NCBI RefSeq assembly: GCF_000341285.1
Contig: NW_005178435.1
Location: forward strand, 7,501 to 71,500
Length of the DNA: 64,000 nt
Direction: 5' to 3'
Source: Galdieria sulphuraria
Taxonomy: Eukaryota > Rhodophyta > Bangiophyceae > Galdieriales > Galdieriaceae
The notes beneath the pieces were generated by a model, which had not been told where the DNA came from, made no database searches, and saw nothing but the letters and a program-made list of their open reading frames with translations. The position numbers and the translations under genes are program-made. Shown piece after piece: positions 33,321 to 44,853 of this stretch (position 1 is its first letter; the number at the start of each line of letters is the position of its first letter).

Positions 33321-34247
33321 ATGAATTCGAAAAGAAAAAGACGTCAAGTCTGTGATGAACGTTCCATACCTACAAAATATAAGAATGATATAGATGGAAC
33401 GAGTTGTTTTTACTTGCATCAAGTGAAAATTGTGGACAGTAGTGGTCGTTTGAGTCATTTACTTCAACTAGACAGAACTTGGAAAGGTAGTTTGTCACAG
33501 CCTTCTACAAAATTGACCCTAAAAGGAATACTTGTTCCTCCACAACAAACTGAAGCACTCTCTCAGGGTATACAGTTTCAAACTTTGTGTATTGTCGACT
33601 TTTCCTTGGACTTTTCAGGTTTGCTTTGGGCCATAGGTGAAGGACCCAAGCACGAAGACTACTATTATCTTATGTTGTCACCAGACAAAGAATACGAGAC
33701 ATTTTTCTACCGTTTACTAAGATTTAAATACTTGGTTCTTCATTTAAATTTCGTATGTGAACAATACGACACGCCAAACACAGTACAACAAGCTCTAGAA
33801 CTCCAATCCCCCTGGCAAGCAGAAGGGGGGCCTTTGAACGATCAAGAAATTGCTCAAGACGCTGCCGTTGCTTGTAAACTTTTGAAGGAAATACTTTCTG
33901 AAGACCACCCTGTATTGCTTGACTTGGAACGTCTTTCTATTACAGATGGTGAAGCGTCAACCGAAGAGGAATCACAGATAAATGAAAATGTAGCAAATAC
34001 TTTCGAAGAAGCCCCTGTCGATCCTTCACTGGATATTCAAGACGAGACTGTTGCAAATACGCAAGTCTCAATAGAGCCACCACAAGTGAATAAGATGAAA
34101 GACATGGCTATTGAAGAGCCATTTATTGACCGCTTCTGTCAAATGGAAGGCTGCTCATGTTTTGCACGAGACAATAGCAAATACTGCAGTGATGAATGCG
34201 GATTGCTAAAGGCTTTTTTGACTTTAAGAAGACTACAATATTGCTGA
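33321..34247 (+). CDS. Putative chromatin protein: replication-foci-like domain plus CXXC1-type Cys cluster
   Basis: Single exon, 308 residues, ATG at 33321 (MNSKRKRR). Residues about 25-165 resemble the DNMT1 replication foci (RFD) domain: LHQVKIVDSSGRLSHLLQLD, LKGILVPP, IVDFSLDFSGLLWAIGEG and YYYLMLSPDKEYETFFYRLL. A long acidic linker follows. The C-terminus, FCQMEGCSCFARDNSKYCSD followed by ECGLLKAF, resembles the C-terminal cysteine cluster of CXXC1/SPP1 (C...GC...AR..SKYCSD.CG). I see no methyltransferase or PHD domain. A role in reading or tethering at methylated or newly replicated chromatin is inference. The domain assignment comes from pattern memory and needs a profile search. Confidence 0.5.
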   Translation: MNSKRKRRQVCDERSIPTKYKNDIDGTSCFYLHQVKIVDSSGRLSHLLQLDRTWKGSLSQPSTKLTLKGILVPPQQTEALSQGIQFQTLCIVDFSLDFSGLLWAIGEGPKHEDYYYLMLSPDKEYETFFYRLLRFKYLVLHLNFVCEQYDTPNTVQQALELQSPWQAEGGPLNDQEIAQDAAVACKLLKEILSEDHPVLLDLERLSITDGEASTEEESQINENVANTFEEAPVDPSLDIQDETVANTQVSIEPPQVNKMKDMAIEEPFIDRFCQMEGCSCFARDNSKYCSDECGLLKAFLTLRRLQYC

Positions 34248-34256
34248 TGAAGTTTT

Positions 34257-37119
34257 TCACGATGAATAATTGCGAGGTAGCCAATTGCCCTGCTTCAGTT
34301 GTTGTAACATCTCGATGGAATATTGTTTTCGTTCTTTCTTATCAGTTATTCTCATTTTAGTCGACTCACTTTGATATCGTATTGTCGACTTGTCTGGTTT
34401 ATCTTCCTCTTCATCATTTCTAATCCATTCTCTTTGACTCATTCCGTACCCTTGGAAATGTTTGTCTTGCAGAAATTCTGATCTTTGTATAACAAAGGTG
34501 TAAACAGTTATCAAGAGTTTTGGAAAACGACTGTTAAAGTATTGCCAAAAGTTATGGTTAAAGTTTTCTTCACGATCATAACAAGGCAATAGGCCCAATA
34601 CACGTTGAACCGATGATGGTAACTCATTATAATGGGAGCGCTTATTTCTTATTAGACGCAATAGATCGGAGACACTAGTAGTATCATAATTACGACTATT
34701 GGGTGCCTTCAGCACAATCATATCAATCTTTGTTGCCCAAGATATTCTCTTAGTTTCAGTGGTAGCCAACACAATACGACAATACTTCTCAAACGAGACT
34801 ATCAAGTCTTTGTTCTCTCGGGATCCATTTCCATTTTTAAAGAATGAAAGTCGATCAGAAACGTCAGAAAGAAACGAAAGTTTCTTAGTATCACTCCAAA
34901 AAAAGGGATGCTTGAGAATTTGCTTAGCAGAGAGTCTTGAGGATGGATCCAGTCCAATCATTTTCTCAATCAAGTCTTTAGCATCCCACAATTGAAGATT
35001 TTCCAATTCTGCAAGGTTATAGTCACCTAAAAGTTGTTCTATGAAAAGTACATACATAATAATATTATGGCTGTCTAACCTTTACATATTTTGGACTCTC
35101 TTTCATAAACTGAGTTTCCGAATGGATGTTTACCTCCCGTTAATACGAAATACAAAATACAACCTGCTGCAAATATATCCAACGAAGTATTTTGTTTTTC
35201 TTTATTCAAAACTTCCGCTGCTCTCCAACCATAACTTCCTTCCGCTTTGTTACTCGTACTGTTTCCATTCGTCATATAAGCCAAGGTTGTCTCAGTACTC
35301 ATCCTCTTTGCCAAACCAACATCTGCTATTTTGATTCGATAATGTTCAATGGGTAGTCTGTTGTTTACTGAATACTCCTTAGGTTCCATAACCAAAATAT
35401 TGGGAGGTTTCAGGTCTCGATGGACAACTCCACATCGATGCAAGTCCATTAAACCACATATGATTTGTCGCAAGATGGGAATATAGCAACTGGAAGAAAC
35501 TTGTATGGACTCTTTCCAAACTCTTACTTGTTCTTCAAGAGTTCTATCACACAACTCCAAAGCAAGATACACAAATAAACTATCTTCCTCCATCGCGTAA
35601 TAATGAATGACATAAGGACTAAGTTCATCCAACTTAATCAACATTTCAATTTCTTTTCTAGCCAACTCATAAAAAGTTTTCAACATTCGTTTAATAGCAA
35701 CTTTCCTTCCATCTCCATCCAGACGTCCTTCAAAAACAACTGTTCCATGAGAACCAAGTCCCAAAATACGGTGAGTGAGAATCAGCTTTCCAATTTTATA
35801 CTCTTCTGTGCCAGGTTTGTCATCATTCTGAATATGTTCACCACTCTCAGCTGATAAAGAATTGTTGGTTCCTCGTCTGAAAACTTGCTTTTCCAAAATT
35901 TTCCATTGAAACCATTTCTTGCTACTTTTGTTTCTTTTCGAAAGAAAAAGAGTAGCCACATTGCGATGACCCAACAACGCTTTTCGATAGTACAAAACAA
36001 TCATGCAAAGTACAAAGAATATTGAAACAATCAACTTGTAGTCATATTGTCTTAGGAATGCTACATAATATCTCGTTTTTGGATAAGAAACTAATGAATG
36101 CATTTCAACAATGGGCTCCTCTGTAGTTTCCGACTGCCAATCTGTATTAGGAACATCTGAAATCATCTTAAAAGAAGAAAATGAAATCCAATCATTGTGG
36201 GTTGCTTTTCTCTCCTTTTTAAACATATCGCCCAGGGCAATGATGTTTATGACAGGAAGCTCAAAGCTTCTTGACCACAGCAGATGATCTCCATCATCTT
36301 TTAAACTCACTTGTTGGGTTTCTATCAAAAGCTTTCCATACCAAATGTTATTCTCAAGGGTACTAGAAACCTTTCCATCAACTTCATAAGTAAACACAAA
36401 ATTGGAAGGCTCAAAACGACTAAAGTTGGCAAAGTAACTCTTCCCTGAATTGGCGTCATACATACGAAGGCCTACAAACTTCCGAAAGACGATGCCAATA
36501 TTTTTCACTTGATATTGTTTGAACAGGTAATCACATGAGTCTTCATTTCCTTCCATACAAGGAATAGGGAAACGTTCTTCTTCAGAATAAAATTCTATTT
36601 CCTTCAAAATCTTTCCTGTATCTAATTCAATGAACAAGGCACTAGTGTCTACCCGATATAAAGTTAATAGTGACTCGCTGTTTCCTAAAAAATAGGGCAC
36701 TAAGCCGTCTTCTTTTAAAATATAAAGACGATAATCAGGACCTACACCGGAATATTTGAAATCTTTCTTGAGCAAATACTGAATAAAAACCAACCTAGAA
36801 TGCAACGGTCCAAAATATTCGGTTGTTCTTCTTTGTTTGGTAAAAAAATCTTTTCCGACTTTATAGACCATAAGGAAATCCCTTGAACCACTTGAAGCAA
36901 TTCAACTGAACCATCTAAAAGCTCCAAGAATAAAAACGGACAACTTTTATCGAGAGAAACGAGTTTGCTTGAAGTCGCTTTAGAAACTATGGCGTTACTA
37001 GAAACGTTGGGGAAAAGAAGAGGGTGTGCTTCAGTGGCTCCAGAAAGCCAATGAACAGAGTGTAAGCACACCCAATATACAAAAGCTATATAACAAAGCT
37101 TTGTACAACTTGTTTTCAT
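34257..37119 (-). CDS. IRE1: IRE1 unfolded-protein-response kinase/endoribonuclease
   Basis: Three exons (37119-36869, 36794-35080, 35038-34257; introns of 74 and 41 nt), 915 residues. A signal peptide (CYIAFVYWVCLHSVHWL) is followed by a lumenal sensor region and one membrane helix (KLIVSIFFVLCMIVLYY). The kinase has a G-loop (LGLGSHGTVVFEG), lysine in VAIKRM, HRDLKPPNIL, ADVGLAK in place of DFG, and the APE region near GSYGWRAAEVL. The KEN ribonuclease domain follows (MIVLKAPNSRNYD, LLRLIRNKRSHYNELP, FPKLLITVYTFV); the RNKxxHY motif holds the catalytic residues and is intact. IRE1 senses misfolded protein in the ER and splices a bZIP mRNA (HAC1, XBP1 or bZIP60 in other lineages). The first in-frame ATG is 37119. 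Its stop is 9 nt from the stop of the convergent RFD gene. Confidence 0.95.
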
Positions 37120-37344
37120 ATGGAGTTGATACCATTCCACAATAATTCCAATTAGAAAAGATGTTGAGATTCGATGTTTTCAACAAAGCCAAACGTTATT
37201 CAGTTGGTTGGTATTTCTCTCCATTACTTACAATTTATTTAAAAGCAAGTTGTTAATATTTTTCTAATATAAATTGCTTTACAGCATTTATTCCAAAATC
37301 TAAAAGATTTGGCACATTTCTTACGGTCGACCGATTATTGAAAG

Positions 37345-40300
37345 ATGGAGGAGCCACTGCCAAGAGGAAAGTCACCCAAGACACCAACTTTGAGTAGCTT
37401 TGAGAAAATAGATGCAGAAACTAAAAAAGGGAGAACACATAGTTCCATACAGAAGAGACAGTCGAATTCTTTCTTTGACCAGTGGTTGAAGGGAAGAAAG
37501 AAAAGACGTTTACACCATCCCTTTTCCACAGACGATAATGACTCTGGCGATGAAGTGAGTATTTGGAAGGATAGTTGGTTGCTTATACTGAATATTGTCA
37601 GTTTGATGAGAATATTGTTACTTTTCAAGAACCCTTTGTTTTAAATATCTCGAACGCTCAGGGTGCTGGATTGGAAAATGCGGCCATGTTAGGTGCTGTT
37701 CAAAGTGTTAATGTACGTACTGGTCGTATCTATCTTATCTCGTGGAATCATATGATGGTTGTCTGTGATGAGTTATCAGAGTTACTTGAACCGAATGTAT
37801 TGAAAAAAGAGTGGCAAATTGAAGAGGAACAGGAAGAGAGTCACATTCAAGATAACGACCTTGTGGTTAAACCTGGCATGATATTACCATTTTCTGTATT
37901 GTCCGTTACCAAACAAGGGTAAGATAATAGAATGATACTCACATGATAGCTTTCTTGCTTACCGAATTATTTTAGAGAGCATCGTAAAATCCAAGTATCC
38001 GTACTTCCCAAAAACGTGAACCGACATATCGATCCCTGTTTTTTGACAAAGGTATCTTAATGAAGTATTTAAAAGACTTGTTTTAATCTTCCGAAAAGGG
38101 TTGTTTGGTCTATGGAATGATCTACGAAAGGGAAGAATATGGTTATCGTGTTACTTTTGGATTGGAATCTATCCAATATGATGGCTTTCTTCCTTTGGAA
38201 GAGACGGAATCTCAAATTTTGAAGGTAATTACTGTCTTCATTCAGCTCAGAAGAAATGATATTTACTTGAACACTGTAAATAGTCAGGAAGCTTGATTNG
38301 GTGTGTAATAACGCATGTCAAGAAAGTGGACAAGAGAAACTGTCGTCAAAGTCTCCACAAATAGACAACTTGTGTGTGATTCGAAGATATCGTATCAAAG
38401 CAAGTGGCCGTTTGGTTGTGTATTTCCAGGTCTTAGAATGGAAGGACAAGTATTACAAAAAAAATGGAAGGGAAGTTGGACTCATATCAAACTAGCTTCG
38501 AATATGACAGGTTAGTATACTTCTTTCATAGGATATTGTAGTTGAAATCCTATTTGTAGGTTTTGTATATTCCATGGAGACAATAAGGGAATCTTTTCTT
38601 GACTTGAGAGTGATCTTTGTGGATGTTGGAAAAAGAGTGATATATTTATCATCTGTTGAAAGTTTAGTCGGATTTCTTGAACCTGCAAAACTACCCAATG
38701 CTTGGAAACTTGGAAATATTCTAAAGAACGTTATCGTTGAAGGTCATCTTTCAAGTCCTAAAGGTAGTTGTAAAGGTGAAATTTCGAAATGTGACAACTC
38801 ACTGATTTACAAAGGTATACTGTTGAGACACAGTGAAAGTAATACAATTTTATTTGCTCCAAATAGTCAGTTGGCAGACTCCGATATCTCTGCAGATGCA
38901 GCTTTATCTTCATTACCTTCTTTACAGTCGATAGTCTGTTGTAGAATTGTTGCATTTTCACCTTTGGATGGTACTATTATTGTAAGTATGAAACCTAGCA
39001 TCTTATCAAAGACCATCGTCAGCTTTGATGAACTTCATCCTGGAATGCCAGTACAATGCAAAATAGAAAGTAAGTGAGGCGGCATCTTTTTTTTCATTTC
39101 TTTGCTAAATCAGTTGCAAGGTGTACGAGAGAATGGTTGTTTATGTATTGTAGAAGATAAGATTCGTGCATGGATACCTCAGATGCATTTTGGAGATACT
39201 GTTGGTGCTCGGTTAAAGAACAAATTTGTTGCTGGAAAGGTAAGGATTCTGTTCTCTTCTTTTTTTTCTATGTATGATATTGTCTATGTAGAAAGTGAAG
39301 GGTTGTGTGTTGAGTATATTTCAAGATAGTCATCGATGCACAATAACCACAAAGAAGAAGTTTATAGATAATCAATATCCTGTTATTGCTTCGATACAAG
39401 ATGCTAAAAGTAATATCGGTTCAGCAGCTTATTGTTGCGTTTATCAAGTGAGTTCTTCACGTGGACTTCAAGTAGAGTTTTTTCAAGGAGTGAAAGGGTA
39501 TGTGTTCTTCCATTCATTTTGGACTGCATATAACAAAGTCCTTTAGGTTTTTGCCAGTCTCTTATATGGGTTTGGAAAAGTTGCCCAGTTTAGAATGGCT
39601 ATCAGAGAATTATCCCGTCGGAAAGACATTGAAAGTTTGGATTCTGTCGGTACATGAAGAGTCTCATCGAATCATTGTGAGTCTTTCAAGGGATGTCATA
39701 ATGAATGATGACTCTAGTGCCATCGTTACTTATGGTGCAATTGTGGGTATAGAATATGGAAATCTTATCGTAGAAGTGAGTTTCATGAATACATTATCTC
39801 TTATAATAATCTCAATATTATTTGTCTAGGTATGTCTTCTTGATTCCAGGAAGAGAGCTCTTCTTCCAAAGGAACATTTATCAGATTTTGCCTATTTGTC
39901 AGAAAGAATTTATTCTCTTCTTGTTTCGTATTTTGAAAGTAACTCTTCAAGTCTACCTTTGGAACAGGTTGTTATTTTGAGGTCACGTATTTCTTCCAAC
40001 GATTGTCGTGCTTTGGTATCTTTAAAAAGATCACTTATTCAGTTTGCTTTGACTTATCCTTCCTTGTCGAGTGACCGTATTTGTAGTGAATGGAAAGCCA
40101 ATCAGATGTTGCCAGGTTTTGTGGAAAAGGAAACTTTACACAAATACTTGATAGGGTTTATTGGTAATTGGAAAGTGTGGATTGATAAGAATGAATGGAG
40201 CCTAAATGGAAAACTAATGTTGAGAACTCCACGAAAGCATGAGACAGTATGGTGTCGTCTTCATGTTGAGAGTAGGGAAAGAAAGGTGGTGTGTCTCTGG

Positions 40301-43300
40301 ACGCAATTGAATAACTTTACACCTCAAGAGTGGGACAAAAAGTTCTCATTTTATCCAACTCGTTATTTCGATGATGTAGAACAATGGAAGAGTATGCTGT
40401 TACAGTGGAGAGTCATCAATGAAGCTACGGTAACTAGGCAAAGTTTATTCAAACAAGGAGAGATAGTTTCAGCTCAGTTGGTTTCTAAGCGTCCACATGG
40501 ATATGTATTTTCATTGAGCAACAATGTTGTAAAGGAAGAACAAGTAACTGGTGTATCTCTCAGTGAAGTGGAACAAATGTCGAGCCAAGCAACTGTTCGT
40601 GTTCTTGAATATGATAGTTTCTCTGGTTTTTTTCTCGTTTGTCCTGTAGAAGACTGTAACGCAAATTCTTTTTCTTCAGGAACGGAAACATCATTAACAC
40701 CAATAACTTGTAACAGTAGGTTACGAGGTATTGTTTTGTTAATTAAGGAAGAATACTTAATTATGAGAATTCCTCAGTTGAATAATTGTCTCGTTTATCT
40801 CACTTCTTGGGACCCAAGAGTTCGTGCGAACTTGTCCGTAATATATTCTGTAGACTCAGTAATTGAAGGAACAGTGTATTATTGTTCTGAACGATTGACA
40901 ATGTTAGTAGCCATGGATGCAAATGACGAGAAGAAAAGAATGATTGAGAACGTACAGGTTGGAGACCATGTTATTGGAAGGATCGTCCGGATATCTACTG
41001 TTCATCTTCATTTATTCATTCCCCGATATTCTGTTTACGGAAGAATTCATTGTTCACAGATCATGTCTGAACCAGGAAAGGACACTTTGATATCACCTTT
41101 GGAACATTTCGAAATAGGACAACAAGTAGAAGCAAAAATTATAGCAAAGGATCATTCAAAGAAATATCAGATATTGGACTTGACTTTAAATAAGAATGAT
41201 GTAGTAACTATGGAAAAGAACTTGGTTGATTGGTCTAATTTATCTTGTCGTCAATGCTTAACAGGCTTCGTACACAAAATAATGACCGACAAAGTGCTAA
41301 TTTCCTTCTCATCGAAAGTGATTGGTGTGATGAAACGTTGGGGCTTTACACAAAATGAGCAATTATTGTCTTCCAAACAAATATTTAGTTCGCTACGTAC
41401 AGGACAACCTCTTCATTGTACTATCATTCGATTGAATCAATCTAGAAAACTGTTGGAAGTGGCATTGAGTGAATTAGTGAAGCCAGTTCATGTCGGAGAT
41501 TCTGTAGTTGCCCATGTAGGACAAGTTTTATATGGAGCTGAATTTTGTTTAGAGTTGCCCAAATGGGTAGAGTGGAGTTTATCCACTTGTCGAGGCGTTC
41601 TCTCCTTTACAGATATTGACGATAATTTTGATCGAGCAACTGCAAAGATTTCTCATATCAAATCCAGAAAATGGATCAAAGGCATCATTATAGAATGCAG
41701 TTCTGTGAAGGAGAAACCAATTGCGATAGTATCTCTACGAAATTCTGATGCACATCCAACACAAAGCACCCCAAAAGATATTCGTTGGAAGAACCTGATG
41801 GACTTGAAAGCAGGTCAACTTGTTCGAGGATTCATTCGTCACCATTCATTAAAGGGCTGCTTTGTTCAACTGTCAAGTAGTATCATTGGAAGAGTTATGC
41901 TTCGTAACTTATCGGATGGTTTTGTTCAGAATGTTGAAGAAACGTTTCCATTAGGTCAACTTGTGACAGCTAAAGTGATAGATATTCAAAATGGACAGGT
42001 TGAACTATCATTGAGAGAAAGTGATTTGTCAGATAGACAAACGATATATTCTGTTCTTCAAAAAGGCTTGCGTCTACAAGGAACTGTGAAGAATATTCAG
42101 CCATTTGGCATCTTTGTATCTTTGGGATTGGGAGTCACTGGTCTTTGTCATTTATCTACGTTAGAGAAGCAGAGTCAATATCGAATCGGAGAAGTAATAT
42201 GGGTTCAAGTGGACAATGTGGATAGAGAAAAGGGAAGAATCAACTTACATCCGTTGGACCCTATCAAAGAGAATGGAAGAATAGGAACCTTGAGACAACT
42301 TGTTGGAATAGATTCCACTAGCCAGAACTCTTCATTACAACATTCTTATATCGACAGTGTGTCGGTTGATGCTAATCGTGATGTGGTGGAAAGTAGTGAC
42401 GAAAGCGAGGGTAATGGATCAGATTGCGAAGTATTGCAAGTATCTGAGAGCTTTCAACTACAAGATGAAATTTTGCTCGAGAATGATGACAGCCAGAACA
42501 GAGCCAACAAAAATAATGTTGCGAAGATGGTAGTAGAAAGTACAGAACAACAACAAGATGATGAAAGATTGGAAAGATATTCTGATGAAGAAATCGAATT
42601 GGAGCGTTCATTGAAAGAACCACAAAATGAAGAAGACTTTGAACGACACGTTCTTGCATCACCTGATGATTCAAGCATATGGATTAGATACATGGCTTAT
42701 TTTATAAGCATGGGTCAGGTAATGAAATACCAAATTGCCCAAGAATTGACGACTCAACTGAATGAATAGATACAAAAGGCAAAGGAGACTGCTCGCAGAG
42801 CGCTGGAGAAGATATCTGTAAGAAACCAAGATGAGAAGCTCAACATATGGATTGCCTATCTTAACTTGGAAGCACAGTATGGAGATGAAAGTCATTTAGC
42901 CTCCATCTTGGAGGAAGCTTGTAGTCGCACCAATGCAGAAAAGGTCGGTGAATAATTTCCATATATCTATCTTGGTTGTTGCTCATATTTTGCTGTATCC
43001 TTAGCTTCTTTTAAATTTTGCAAAAAGTATGCAGAAAACACGAAAGGAAAAGTCTGAAGAAATATATCTTCGAGCATGCCGTCAGTTTAAGCATTCTCCC
43101 GAGGTATAAGCAAAAATGATATGATTGCTTTATTTGATCACTAACAGAATATATTATATTGAAATTCCGTAGGTTTGGATGCAAGTGGGCACTTTTTATT
43201 ATGAGAAGAAAAAGAATATTTCTGAGGGTCGGAAAATTTTGGAACGAGCCTTGTTGTCTCTTCCAAAACAAGATCATATACAAGTTATTACCAAATTTAC

Positions 43301-43654
43301 TGTTCTTGAATACAAGTTTGGTTCCATAGAACGTGCGAGGACCATTTTTGAGAATATGATTAGTTCGTTTCCAAAACGTCTCGATATCTGGAATGTTTAT
43401 CTCGATATGGAGTGGAAACAAGTTGATACAGAAGAAGATAAAGTAAGTAATAGCGAGTGAGGTTTCTATTTTTTATCATTATGTGATATTAGGAACGATT
43501 GAGACTTTTGTTTGAACGTGCATGTTCACTTTCATTATCTTCCAAGAAGATGAAGTTTTTGTTTAAGAAATATTTAGAATTTGAGAAAACAATAGGCGGC
43601 AATCCTGAAAGAGTAAAGACTTTGGCAAGAGAATACGTTGAAAAGCAACTGTAA
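37345..43654 (+). CDS. RRP5: rRNA-processing protein RRP5 (S1 repeats plus HAT/TPR repeats)
   Basis: A very large multi-exon gene. The N-terminus is basic (SIQKRQSNSF...KGRKKRRL). Many S1 RNA-binding repeats follow, for example GAGLENAAMLGAV, VKPGMILPFSVLSVT, VGDHVIGRIVRISTVHLHLF, LKAGQLVRGFIRHHSLKGCF and LQGTVKNIQPFGIFVSLGLG near 42090. An acidic linker comes next at about 42370-42600. The C-terminal part has HAT repeats: FERHVLASPDDSSIWIRYMA, ARRALEKI, VWMQVGTFYYEKKKN and GSIERARTIFENMISSFPKR. RRP5 is needed for both 18S and 5.8S/ITS1 processing. The sequence has an ambiguous base at 38299 and an apparent one-base frame slip shortly after it (about 38337-38339) inside one S1 repeat, most likely an assembly fault. 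Confidence 0.92.
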
Positions 43655-43674
43655 TAAATAATAGCAATTCCAAT

Positions 43675-44851
43675 TTACTTTTCTCGAATAATTGCTCGAC
43701 CTTGATGCCAATCCAAACTAGACAAGTCAGGAGCCAAAGGAATCAAGCGCCCTTGCTCGTCACGAACCAAAATATTTCCTTCTTCTGATAAATTTTCAAC
43801 AAAAGCATATCCCAAAATTTTCTCTTGTTTAGCGGAGAAAAGTTGCAATCGTTGTCCAGAGTGTAACCAATGACTCAAGAAGCGCGGAAGAAATTGTTGA
43901 AAGCCATCTTGTAGAAAACGATCATACATATCCTCAAAATGACTCATCAATCGTGCCAAAAGACATTCTCTATCTATCTTAGCAGAAGTATCCTTAGGTA
44001 AAAGTCGTTGAAGCCACGTCGATAGGCATGTTGTAGGATGGGAATTATTTACATTCAAACCAACTCCAATAATTAAAGTTAATTCATCCTTCCAAACTGT
44101 TCCCTCACAAAGAACTCCACCGACTTTTTGGTCATCCAAATATAAGTCATTTGGCCACTTGATTCGTAAAGGTAAGCATTTCCAAGTCGCATCTTCAGAG
44201 ACGGTTCATTAATATAGAAAGACAAAACAAACAACGTTAGCACTTACCATCCTTGACCACTTCCACTATTGCAAGAGCAACAAGATACTGAATAAAGGAC
44301 ACACTTCGCCAAGGTTGTAACTGAACAGTGCCTTTCACTGAAGATGGAGTCCTAGTGGAGTACAATGAATATGAACAAACTGTTGAAAACGCGAGAGACC
44401 CAAACTCCGTTTGCCACTGATTGGTTCTTCGACCTCTTCCTTTGGTTTGACTTTCTGCTACAACTACCACATTTTTCAAATTCAAACTTTCAAAAAGAGA
44501 ACGGGCTACGTCTTGGGTAGAAGAAACTTCAGGACTATATGCCAAAAGATGACCTAGACTCTTAGATTCCAAACTACGAAAATACTTCTGTGGTTGAAAG
44601 TAACTTGCAGCGTTGGGGAAATCTTTCCTATGAAAAAAGTCTTCGTGAAGAAATTCAGAAACGACTCCAGCTTGAGGTTGGTAAACAACCTCAGTTTTTT
44701 GTTTTGAAGTGAGCTTGGTTCTTTCTGAAGACGTAATTATGCGAAGACGAAAACTCTCGGAAAGCTTCAACAACGAATCACTCTTACTTTGTAAAAGTTC
44801 CAAACAAAACTGATCAGTCTTACAGTGTAATTCTACTAGAGACGAAGTCAT
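43675..44851 (-). CDS. Biotin-protein ligase (holocarboxylase synthetase)
   Basis: Two exons (44851-44248 and 44192-43675; 55-nt intron), 373 residues. The catalytic core shows STQDVARSL, VVVVAESQTKGRGRRTNQWQ (the GRGRxxxxW ATP/biotin loop), GSLAFSTVC, LRIKWPNDLYLDDQKVGGVL (the KWPND..+...K+GG motif) and LTLIIGVGLNVNN. A BirA-type C-terminal SH3-like domain follows (GQRLQLFSAKQEKILGYAFV...). It attaches biotin to carboxylases such as acetyl-CoA carboxylase. The N-terminal 100 residues could contain a targeting sequence. Its ATG lies only 2 nt beyond the APC2 stop codon on the same strand. Confidence 0.93.
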
Positions 44852-44853
44852 GG

